A stretch of 6,317 bases of DNA from an uncultured Rhodanobacteraceae bacterium (GCA_937873105.1 CALMWD010000152.1:1-6317), one strand, 5' to 3'; counted from the stretch's first letter, positions 1-6,266 are shown. Numbers and translations are program-made. The notes: a model not told the origin generated them from the sequence alone.

Positions 1-1626
1 CCGCTGCCGGTGGCTCGGCACTGGTTCACCGCCGGTGTCCACGTGCTCGGATCGGACGCGGGTTGCGACTGGTGTCTGCCGCTCGCTGGCGTCTCGCGGC
101 GCCACCTCGAGTTGCACGTATTCGCCGACGGCGGCTACCTGTTGCGCGACCTGGACTCGCGCAACGGCACCCGCGCCCAGGGGCAGCGCATCCGCGAACT
201 GGCCTCCGACGCGCCCTTGCGGGTGGAACTTGGGCCGCTCGTCATCGTGTTTGCGCCGGCGACCGCGGGTGCCCAGATCCTGCTGGATCTCGCGGCCGCG
301 CCGGCGACGCGTTCTGCCGCCAAGTCACCGGCGGCGGCCACCACCATCGCGGCCGACCGCTGGCGACGCCTGATTCTCGCGCTGGACGAGGCGTTGCAGC
401 GCGGCAGCGGGCTCGGGCGCGGCTTGCGGCTGCAGTTGTTGGGCGACGCCCTTGTGGCGCAGGGCTTCTTCACCGGTTTGCGCATCACCTCGTGCGCAGG
501 GGATGACGCGGTCGTGCTGGCCGAATGCGGCGAGATGGACGCTGCCGTGCACGGCCAGCGGGGCGGCCTCCATCTGGCCTGGACGGTCGGGCCGATGGCA
601 CCGGACCCGCCCTTGGTCGAGGCCTTGCTGGGGCTGGTTTCGCGCCTGTCGGACCGCGTCGTCGACGTTGGCGGCGGTGGCGGCGCAGCGGCTTCCGCCG
701 AGGTTGCGGCGATCACCAGCGATGCCGTGTTCGCGCAGTCGCTGCGCGCGCTCGGCAAGGTGGCGCCCTCGTCGCTCACGGTCTTGCTGACCGGCGAATC
801 GGGCTCCGGCAAGGACGTGGTCGCGCGCTGGGTGCACGCCCAGTCGGACCGCCGCGACGCCGCCTTCGTCGCCTGGAACTGTGCTGCCATACCGAAGGAT
901 CTCATCGAGTCGGAGCTGTTCGGCATCGAGCGTGGTGTCGCCACCGGGGTCAGCGAACGCGCCGGCATCCTCGAGCGCGCCCGCGGCGGCACCGTGTTTC
1001 TCGACGAGATCGGCGAGTTGCCGGTGGACCTGCAGGCCAAGCTGCTGCGCGCGCTCGAGGCGCGCGAGGTGTTTCGGGTCGGGGCGCGCACGGCGACGGC
1101 GATCGACGTGCGCTTCATCGCCGCGACTAACCAGGCACTGGATGCCGCAATCCGCGAGGGTCGCTTCCGACTCGACCTGTTCCACCGCCTCGCCGGATTC
1201 GAGTTTGAACTGCCGCCGCTGCGTGCACGTCGCGCCGACATCGTCCGGCTGACGCGTGCGTTCCTCGAAGAAGCGACCGCCGCGCTCGGGCGCGGTTGCC
1301 CGGGCGTGACCGAAGCCGCGCTTGCGGCCCTGCTCGAATACCCCTGGCCGGGCAATGTGCGCGAGCTGCGCAACGAAATGCAGCGCGCTGCCTTGCAACT
1401 GGAGCCGGGCGAGCCCTTCGACCTGCGTCATCTGGGCGCGCGGCTGCGCGCGGTCGCCTCGGCGCAGACGCTGACGCTGGACGCGGTATTGCTGCGTGCC
1501 GAACGCGACGCGCTCGGCTGCGCGCTGGAGTTGGCGCGGGGCGACCTCGACCGTGCCCAGACCCTGCTCGGCATCGGGCGCAGTACCTTGTATCGCAAGC
1601 TCAAGGAACACGGGCTCGGGGCATGA
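1..1626 (+). CDS. FHA-domain, AAA+ enhancer-binding-type transcriptional regulator with Fis HTH (5' end cut)
   Basis: Predicted cytoplasmic ATP-dependent transcription regulator that reads phosphothreonine. The frame is open from base 1. The first possible start is GTG at 10 (residue 1 in this numbering), but only 12 residues would then precede the FHA Leu-Gly, too few for the first FHA strand, so the true start is probably upstream. Order seen: FHA about 1-80 (S29-R-R-H32, D47-L-D-S-R-N52-G-T), an unassigned, possibly GAF-like linker about 110-225, AAA+ core about 235-470, and Fis-type HTH about 496-537. AAA+ motifs: Walker A GESGSGKD 262-269, Walker B FLDE 330-333, sensor I ATN 372-374, FRLDLFHR 386-393, and sensor II region PWPGNVREL 445-453. 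Odd points: the sigma-54 contact loop is GVATGV (309-314) instead of GAFTGA, and the FHA Gly-Arg is Gly-Ser (14-15). There is no receiver domain. It overlaps the kinase gene by 4 bases, which suggests the kinase is its partner. Family assignment is firm; sigma-54 dependence is doubtful. Confidence 0.93.
   Translation, partial: PLPVARHWFTAGVHVLGSDAGCDWCLPLAGVSRRHLELHVFADGGYLLRDLDSRNGTRAQGQRIRELASDAPLRVELGPLVIVFAPATAGAQILLDLAAAPATRSAAKSPAAATTIAADRWRRLILALDEALQRGSGLGRGLRLQLLGDALVAQGFFTGLRITSCAGDDAVVLAECGEMDAAVHGQRGGLHLAWTVGPMAPDPPLVEALLGLVSRLSDRVVDVGGGGGAAASAEVAAITSDAVFAQSLRALGKVAPSSLTVLLTGESGSGKDVVARWVHAQSDRRDAAFVAWNCAAIPKDLIESELFGIERGVATGVSERAGILERARGGTVFLDEIGELPVDLQAKLLRALEAREVFRVGARTATAIDVRFIAATNQALDAAIREGRFRLDLFHRLAGFEFELPPLRARRADIVRLTRAFLEEATAALGRGCPGVTEAALAALLEYPWPGNVRELRNEMQRAALQLEPGEPFDLRHLGARLRAVASAQTLTLDAVLLRAERDALGCALELARGDLDRAQTLLGIGRSTLYRKLKEHGLGA
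1623..1626 (+). promoter_or_regulatory. ATGA stop/start overlap coupling regulator and kinase
   Basis: The kinase ATG (1623-1625) and the regulator TGA (1624-1626) share bases. This is the usual signature of translational coupling by re-initiation, so the two proteins are probably made from one mRNA in linked amounts. There is no room for a separate terminator, and no promoter signal was recognised just upstream inside the regulator gene. Confidence 0.8.
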
Positions 1627-4184
1627 GCGGAGTCGGCGACGAAGCACAGACGCAACCGCTGCCGACTGCAGGGACCGCGCCCTGGCAGCCGCAGTTGCTG
1701 GAGGCGACGCCGCTTGAAGTGGGCGCTCGTGTCGGTCGCTTCGTGGTGTTGCACCTGCTCGGGCAGGGCGGCATGGGCAGGGTGTATGCGGCGTACGACC
1801 CGACACTGGATCGCAAGATCGCGATCAAGCTGCTTCGCCACCATGCCCAGACTGCCGAGCAGCATCAGCGCGTCTTGCGCGAGGCGCGCGCGCTGGCGCG
1901 GCTCAACCACCGCGGCATCGTGCAGATCCACGACGTCGGCGAAAGCGCGCATGGCTTGTACCTGGCCACCGAATGGATCGATGGGCGCACCTTGCGACAG
2001 TGGCAGCACGATACGCGGCCCGGGTGGCGCGCAGCGACCTTGCTGATGATTGGAATCGGCGAGGCGCTTGCTCATGCGCATGCGCAGGGCATCGTGCATC
2101 GCGACATCAAGCCCGACAACGTGCTGGTCGATGCCACGGGATCGGCACACCTGATCGACTTCGGCATTGCCGGCATCGATGCCGCGCCATTGCCGCAGAT
2201 TTCGGTTGCGGAGGGTGTGCCGGGACCGGGCATGACGCAGACCGCCTACACGCCGCAGTACGCGGCGCCCGAGCAGATCGCTGGCGAGGACGCATCGGCG
2301 GCAGCCGACCAGTTTTCGTTCTGCGCGACCTGGTACGAGCTCGTCGTCGGACGCAGCCTGCGCGCGCCGCATCGGCGCGAAGCCGCGGTGATGCCCGATC
2401 GGTCCGCGCTCGCAGCGCTTCCGGTGCGCCTGCGCGAGGTACTGCTGCGCGGTCTTTCGATGGATCCGGCGCAGCGCCATGCCGATCTCGCCGCGCTGGT
2501 GGCGGCGATGCGCGCCGCACTGGCGCCGCCACGGCGCGCGCTCGTGCTGGGACTGGCTGTTGCCGCCGTTGCCGCGCTGGCTGCCGCCTGGACGCTGCGC
2601 GCGCCGCCGGTTTGCGCCGACGGCGATGATCCATTCGGCGCTGCACTTGCGGCGGCCACGCCGCGCCTGCGGGCGTCGTTTGCGTCGAGCCGGCTGCCAT
2701 TCGCCGGCGTCGCCGCCGACGATGTGCTCAAGCGCCTCGCGGGTTACGGTCAGGATCTGCACGCGCAGCGGTCCGCCGTGTGCCGGGCCACGCACGTGCA
2801 GCGCACGCAGTCGTTGGCGCTCGCGGATCTTCGCAATGCCTGTCTCGATCGTCGCCACGCCGAAGCCGCGCGGCTGCTGGCGATGTTTGCCGAAGCCGAT
2901 GCCGGCCTGGTCGGGCGCTCGGCTCAAGTACTGGATGGACTGTCCAACAGCGCCAGCTGCACGACTTCGCAGTCGATGCTGGAGCGGCCACCGTTGCCGG
3001 CGGATGCGGGTCTGCGCGCGTTGGTCGCTCGTCACGGCGACGAACTGGCGGCGGCGCGTGCCGAGATGCTGGCGGCACGCGTCGATGCCGCAGCAAACCG
3101 CGTTGCAGCGGTGCCGTCGGCGGCGCTCGAGTACCCGCCGCTGGCGGCCGAGGCGGCGCTGCTGGACGCTCGCATCCGCGAGGAACGCGGCGAGTACGAG
3201 CCGGCGGCCGCGCGCTATCGCGAAGCCTACGTGCTTGCGCTGACGGCGCGCGATGCGCAGGCCAGCGTTGCGGCGGCCGCACGCGCCGCGGCGGTGATCG
3301 GCGAGCGACTGAAGCAAGCCGAATCTGCAGCCTGGTGGCGAGGGCTGGCACGCGCCGAGATGGTGCGCAGCGGCGAGTCGATGCCGCTGCGCGAACTGGA
3401 GGTCCTGTTCAGCGAGGGAAGGCTCGCGTTGCAGGCTGGTCGCTACGAGGAGTATCGCGGCATCGCCCAGGCGGCACGCGGGCGCATCGATGCCCTTGGC
3501 GAGGCGGCGCCGGTATTCGAGTCGCTCCAGGTCGAGAGCATGCTCGGCAACGCCGCGCTCGCGCTCGGGGACTACGCCGAGGCGCGACGCGTGTACGAGT
3601 CGTTGCTGCCGCGCGCCGAGGCGGCGCTCGGCGCCGAGCATCCGCGCTTGTCGCAGCTGCGCTCGAACTACGCACAGATCCTGCAATACCTCGGCGAGTT
3701 CGCGGCCGGAATCCACGAGTCCGAGCGCGCGCTCGCGATCGCGCTGGCCAACTACGGTGAGCAGCACGCCACCAGCCACGCCGCGTTGCTCACGCTCGCG
3801 ATCGCACTCGACTCGGCGAACCGTGATGCCGAGGCCGTGCCGGCCTACGAACGCGCGCTGGCTTCTGGGCGCGCTGCGTTCGGCGAGAACCACCCGGATC
3901 TGGTGTACGTGCTGAACGGTCTCGCGCAGAGCTTGATCGAGCTGGATCGGCACGCGGATGCGGCGCTCTACACCCACCAGGCGCTCGCGCTGATCGATCG
4001 CGCCGAGTTGCCCGACGATCTGCGCGTGGAAACGCTGATCGGGCACGCGCGCGCACTGCGCCCCCTCGACGCCGCTGCCAGTCGTCTTGCCGCCGCCGAC
4101 GCCAGTGCCCGCCTCGGGCGGGTCGAGAACGCCGAGGCGCGCACGCGCTATCGCGAGCAGATCGTCTCGATCGGGCGCGACTGA
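1623..4184 (+). CDS. Transmembrane Ser/Thr protein kinase (PknB/Hanks type) with extracytoplasmic TPR domain
   Basis: Predicted inner-membrane kinase of 853 residues that phosphorylates Ser/Thr on proteins. The kinase domain is about 39-300: glycine loop GQGGMGRV 47-54, ATP lysine K69 (AIK), helix C E87, catalytic HRDIKPDN 159-166, DFG 179-181, and activation segment ending TPQYAAPEQ 210-218 with T205, T207 and T210 as candidate phosphosites. All catalytic residues are present. One hydrophobic segment, about 306-323, follows an RR pair, so the kinase should be inside and the rest outside. The outer part has exactly four cysteines (331, 387, 407, 446), then helical and TPR repeats, clearest at about 640-793. 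As I recall, myxobacterial-type kinase-TPR proteins share this layout. The ATG at 1623 overlaps the stop of the FHA regulator (ATGA), implying translational coupling; AAGGA at 1603-1607 is rather far upstream. The frame stays open back to 1296, but that stretch is an out-of-frame reading of the regulator. The ligand and substrate are unknown; the FHA regulator is the obvious candidate substrate or reader. Confidence 0.95.
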   Translation: MSGVGDEAQTQPLPTAGTAPWQPQLLEATPLEVGARVGRFVVLHLLGQGGMGRVYAAYDPTLDRKIAIKLLRHHAQTAEQHQRVLREARALARLNHRGIVQIHDVGESAHGLYLATEWIDGRTLRQWQHDTRPGWRAATLLMIGIGEALAHAHAQGIVHRDIKPDNVLVDATGSAHLIDFGIAGIDAAPLPQISVAEGVPGPGMTQTAYTPQYAAPEQIAGEDASAAADQFSFCATWYELVVGRSLRAPHRREAAVMPDRSALAALPVRLREVLLRGLSMDPAQRHADLAALVAAMRAALAPPRRALVLGLAVAAVAALAAAWTLRAPPVCADGDDPFGAALAAATPRLRASFASSRLPFAGVAADDVLKRLAGYGQDLHAQRSAVCRATHVQRTQSLALADLRNACLDRRHAEAARLLAMFAEADAGLVGRSAQVLDGLSNSASCTTSQSMLERPPLPADAGLRALVARHGDELAAARAEMLAARVDAAANRVAAVPSAALEYPPLAAEAALLDARIREERGEYEPAAARYREAYVLALTARDAQASVAAAARAAAVIGERLKQAESAAWWRGLARAEMVRSGESMPLRELEVLFSEGRLALQAGRYEEYRGIAQAARGRIDALGEAAPVFESLQVESMLGNAALALGDYAEARRVYESLLPRAEAALGAEHPRLSQLRSNYAQILQYLGEFAAGIHESERALAIALANYGEQHATSHAALLTLAIALDSANRDAEAVPAYERALASGRAAFGENHPDLVYVLNGLAQSLIELDRHADAALYTHQALALIDRAELPDDLRVETLIGHARALRPLDAAASRLAAADASARLGRVENAEARTRYREQIVSIGRD

Positions 4185-4225
4185 GGCGGTCACGATGGCG
4201 GTTGCCGGCACTGGCGGCGGCCCGA

Positions 4226-4255
4226 TTGTGCGCCTCGGGCCCGCGGTGCAATCAT
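4226..4255 (+). promoter_or_regulatory. Weak candidate sigma-70 promoter before the GGDEF-hemerythrin gene
   Basis: TTGTGC (4226-4231) and AATCAT (4250-4255) are separated by 18 bases and match the -35 and -10 consensus at 3 and 4 of 6 positions. AATCAT is one of the few AT-rich spots in the gap. The match is poor and the -10 would overlap the first inverted repeat, so this is only a candidate. No -24/-12 (sigma-54) element was seen in this gap. Confidence 0.2.
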
Positions 4256-4270
4256 CACGCTGCACCGGGG
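4241..4270 (+). repeat. Inverted repeat (stem-loop) after the kinase gene
   Basis: CGGTGCA (4244-4250) and TGCACCG (4261-4267) are perfect reverse complements around a 10-base loop. After one G/G mismatch, CC at 4241-4242 can also pair with GG at 4269-4270. No T-run follows, so it is not a standard Rho-independent terminator. It lies 57 bases past the kinase stop and 62 before the cyclase ATG. It could be an RNA processing or 3' stability hairpin, part of a leader, or a protein-binding dyad. The pairing is seen directly; the role is not known. Confidence 0.5.
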
Positions 4271-4275
4271 GGTGG

Positions 4276-4299
4276 CGTCTGCGTCTGGAATTGCAGACG
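4276..4299 (+). repeat. Second inverted repeat, possible weak terminator or leader hairpin
   Basis: CGTCTGC (4276-4282) and GCAGACG (4293-4299) form a perfect 7-bp stem around a 10-base loop, only 8 bases after the preceding inverted repeat. A short T-run (TTTT, 4306-4309) follows after six bases, which is too far and too short for a convincing intrinsic terminator. An alternative shorter pairing, GTCTG (4283-4287) with CAGAC (4294-4298), uses the same right arm. It sits 32 bases before the cyclase ATG, so if transcribed with that gene it lies in its 5' leader. Confidence 0.45.
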
Positions 4300-4319
4300 G
4301 CGGGATTTTCGCTGTTCGC

Positions 4320-4324
4320 GGGGG
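4320..4324 (+). promoter_or_regulatory. G-rich ribosome binding site supporting ATG 4332
   Basis: GGGGG followed by TG ends 7 bases before the ATG at 4332, a suitable spacing for a weak Shine-Dalgarno. It favours that start over the in-frame GTG at 4272, which lies just upstream of the second inverted repeat and would add 20 residues with no recognisable domain. Confidence 0.4.
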
Positions 4325-4331
4325 TGTCGGC

Positions 4332-5372
4332 ATGGCGCAGGTGGATCACGGTTCGTTCTCGCTTCCCGACAACTGTCCGGGGCTCGACGGCTGTCCGCTC
4401 ACGCTGGGCCTGAGCGAGCGCATCTCGGCGCTCGAGCGGCGCGTCGTCACCGATGCGCTGACCGGTTTGTGGAACCGGATGCATTTCGACAGCTCGCTCG
4501 ACCCCGAGATCCGTCGCAGCCTGCGCCACAAGCAGCCGCTGTCGCTGATCCTGTTCGATGTCGATCACTTCAAGGATGTGAACGACGGGTTTGGCCATCA
4601 GGTCGGCGATCAGGTGCTGTGCGAACTGGCAAGCGTCGCCAGCCTGGCCGTGCGGACCTCGGATCGGCTGTTCCGCTGGGGTGGCGAAGAATTCGCGGTA
4701 CTGGCCACCGCTTCCGGGCATCGCGGTGCCGCACGTAGCGCCGAGCACCTGCGCGAAGCGGTGGCCGCGCATGCGTTCCCGAGTGTCGGTCGGATGACAG
4801 TCAGCGCCGGTGTCGCCGAGCATCTGGCATCCGAGGCTGCCGACGAGTGGTTCCACCGTGCCGACGTGATGTTGTACGCCGCCAAGTGCGCCGGTCGCAA
4901 TGCCGTGCGTGTCGATGCGCGTGGCAATTCCGATCTGTGGGCCGCTGCACATGGCGCCTCGGCCCTGCACCTGGTCCGGCAGGAAGCCTACGAGTGCGGC
5001 AATGCGGTGATCGACCGCGAGCATCGCGAACTGTTCGACATCGCCAATGAGCTGATCGACGCCTTCCTCGCCCACGGCAGCAACCCGGTCCAGGTTACGT
5101 CGATCTACGATCGCCTGCTGCGCCACGTCGCCAACCACTTCGCCGATGAAGAAGCCGAACTGGAGCGGTCCGGTTACGCCCGCCTCGACGCACATCGGCG
5201 CATCCACGCGACCCTGCTTGATCGTGCCCGTGAACTGCGCGCCGCGCTCGACAGCGGCGATGCCAACCTCGGCGGCGTGGTCGAGTTCCTCGCCGCCGAA
5301 GTCGTTTCCCGACACCTGCTGAAGGCCGACCGCGACTTCTTCCCGCTGTTCGCGGATTCGCCAGCACGCTGA
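4332..5372 (+). CDS. Diguanylate cyclase (GGDEF) with C-terminal bacteriohemerythrin domain
   Basis: Predicted soluble enzyme of 346 residues that makes cyclic di-GMP from two GTP, with an oxygen-, NO- or redox-responsive diiron domain. The GGDEF domain is about 30-195: TDALTGLWNR 40-49, metal/GTP region FDVDHFKDVNDGFGH 75-89, active site GGEEF 117-121, and product-inhibition I-site RTSD 108-111 at the usual spacing. The hemerythrin domain is about 212-341 and keeps all seven iron ligands of the family: H231; H269 and E273; H288 and H292; H328 and D333. No signal peptide or membrane segment is visible. The 30-residue N-terminus holds H6, C15 and C21, of unknown role. The domain order is GGDEF then hemerythrin; in the Vibrio cholerae enzyme I know of, the hemerythrin is N-terminal. 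The ATG at 4332 was chosen for its G-rich upstream site; GTG at 4272 is the alternative. An EAL phosphodiesterase gene follows after 91 bases. Activity is inferred from intact motifs. Confidence 0.95.
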   Translation: MAQVDHGSFSLPDNCPGLDGCPLTLGLSERISALERRVVTDALTGLWNRMHFDSSLDPEIRRSLRHKQPLSLILFDVDHFKDVNDGFGHQVGDQVLCELASVASLAVRTSDRLFRWGGEEFAVLATASGHRGAARSAEHLREAVAAHAFPSVGRMTVSAGVAEHLASEAADEWFHRADVMLYAAKCAGRNAVRVDARGNSDLWAAAHGASALHLVRQEAYECGNAVIDREHRELFDIANELIDAFLAHGSNPVQVTSIYDRLLRHVANHFADEEAELERSGYARLDAHRRIHATLLDRARELRAALDSGDANLGGVVEFLAAEVVSRHLLKADRDFFPLFADSPAR

Positions 5373-5375
5373 ATG

Positions 5376-5394
5376 CCGCTGCTGCACGCAGCGG
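5376..5394 (+). repeat. Short perfect hairpin after the cyclase stop
   Basis: CCGCTGC (5376-5382) and GCAGCGG (5388-5394) form a perfect 7-bp GC-rich stem with a 5-base loop, starting 3 bases after the TGA of the cyclase. The position suits a 3' end hairpin, but no T-run follows, so intrinsic termination is unproven. It may only slow exonucleases or weaken read-through into the EAL gene. The rest of the 91-base gap shows no promoter I would defend. Confidence 0.4.
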
Positions 5395-5450
5395 TGACCG
5401 AATCTCGACATCGCCTTCGCAGTCGCCGTGGGAGCTTGAAGCCGAATTGC

Positions 5451-5455
5451 GAGGA
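5451..5455 (+). promoter_or_regulatory. Shine-Dalgarno GAGGA for the EAL gene
   Basis: GAGGA ends 8 bases before the ATG at 5464, close to ideal spacing. It decides that start over the internal in-frame ATG at 5551, which would begin right at the EAL domain and remove the first 29 residues. Confidence 0.65.
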
Positions 5456-5463
5456 TCTCTTCA

Positions 5464-6237
5464 ATGTGGCCGTCCGAGTGGACCGCTGATCCGACGTTCC
5501 AGCTTGCGGCAGTGCCCGCAGCCCATGCCGGTGCCACGCCGCCGTTCACGATGGCCTTCCAGCCGATCGTCGATGTTGCCGTGCGCGCGGTATTCGCGCA
5601 GGAGGCTCTGGTGCGCTCGGCGACGGGTGGCACTGCCGAGGAGGTGTTCGCGCGCGTGCATCCGGGCAACCGCTACGCATTCGACCTGGCCTGCCGGCGC
5701 CGCGCCATCGAGTTCGCTGCCGATTTGCGCTTCCGTTCGCGCCTGTCCATCAACCTGTTGCCGAACGCGGCCAGCCAGCCCTCGCTGGGCATCGAGGCGA
5801 CGCTCGCCGCCGCCGATGCCGCCGGATTTCCGGTCGATCGCATCGTCTTCGAGTTCACCGAGGGCGAGCACGTCCACGACCGTCGGCAACTGCGCGACAC
5901 CGTGCGCGCATTCCAGTCGCGCGGCTTCCAGACCGCGATCGACGACTTTGGTGCCGGGCATTCCGGATTGAACCTGCTGGCCGACATCCTGCCCGACTTG
6001 ATCAAGCTCGACCTGGCCCTGGTGCGCGACGTGCATCGCGACCGTGGCCGGCGCGCCATCATCCGCGGCGTGCAGGCCTTCTGCCGTGATCTCGGAATCG
6101 TGGTGATCGCGGAAGGAATAGAGGACGTCGACGAGTTCCGTGCCCTGCAGGACCTCGGCATCGACCTGTTCCAGGGTTACCGGTTTGGCCCGCCCGCCCT
6201 CGAGTCCTTCACCGTTCCGCATATTCCGCTGCCTTGA
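5464..6237 (+). CDS. Stand-alone EAL-domain cyclic di-GMP phosphodiesterase
   Basis: Predicted cytoplasmic enzyme of 257 residues that hydrolyses cyclic di-GMP to pGpG. After a 28-residue tail without a recognisable domain, nearly the whole protein is one EAL domain (about 30-248). The residues used by active family members are present: E47 of EALVR (47-51), N97, E130 of EFTE, D160-D161 of DDFGAG, K181 and D183, E217 of AEGIE, and Q237 of FQGY. Spacing from D160 to E217 (57) and to Q237 (77) matches what I recall for the light-regulated enzyme from Thiobacillus denitrificans. Its wording (NLLADILPDLIKLD, a GHSGLN loop) resembles EAL domains of BLUF-EAL proteins, but no BLUF or other sensor domain is present. 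Control may therefore come from expression or a partner. It lies 91 bases after the GGDEF-hemerythrin gene on the same strand, which suggests it counteracts that enzyme. Activity is inferred from motifs. Confidence 0.94.
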   Translation: MWPSEWTADPTFQLAAVPAAHAGATPPFTMAFQPIVDVAVRAVFAQEALVRSATGGTAEEVFARVHPGNRYAFDLACRRRAIEFAADLRFRSRLSINLLPNAASQPSLGIEATLAAADAAGFPVDRIVFEFTEGEHVHDRRQLRDTVRAFQSRGFQTAIDDFGAGHSGLNLLADILPDLIKLDLALVRDVHRDRGRRAIIRGVQAFCRDLGIVVIAEGIEDVDEFRALQDLGIDLFQGYRFGPPALESFTVPHIPLP

Positions 6238-6255
6238 ATCACGACACCGGCGTCT

Positions 6256-6266
6256 GCGACAGTCGC
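6256..6266 (+). repeat. 11-base dyad just upstream of the last gene
   Basis: GCGACAGTCGC is symmetric around one base (GCGAC / GTCGC) and ends 3 bases before the ATG at 6270. It could be a small operator or simply chance in GC-rich DNA. No Shine-Dalgarno is evident there. Confidence 0.2.

Noticed and set aside
135..1373. Minus-strand open frame opposite the FHA regulator
   Set aside because: Composition is Arg/Ser/Ala-rich with no motif; it is a mirror of the regulator gene.
1296..1622. In-frame upstream extension of the kinase by 109 residues
   Set aside because: The stretch is the sensor II/HTH coding region of the regulator read in another frame, Arg/Ala-rich and domainless. The ATG at 1623 with ATGA overlap is the natural start.
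3735..3806. GCGATCGC palindromes in the TPR region
   Set aside because: Two copies within coding sequence are explained by repeated Ala-Ile-Ala codons in GC-rich DNA, not by a dispersed repeat family.
4272..4331. GTG start at 4272 for the cyclase
   Set aside because: It would begin next to the inverted repeat, adds 20 low-information residues, and has a less convincing start than the ATG at 4332 with its G-rich site.
5431..5450. Possible sigma-54 -24/-12 promoter ahead of the EAL gene (TTGC at 5447-5450)
   Set aside because: The GG expected 10 bases upstream of the GC is TG here, and the rest of the -24 box is absent.
1428..5669. Very long minus-strand open frame (about 1,413 codons) running through the kinase, the cyclase and part of the EAL gene
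   Set aside because: It lies antisense to genes with clear catalytic motifs, shows no recognisable domain, and crosses both gaps. Such antisense frames arise from strong codon bias in GC-rich genes.
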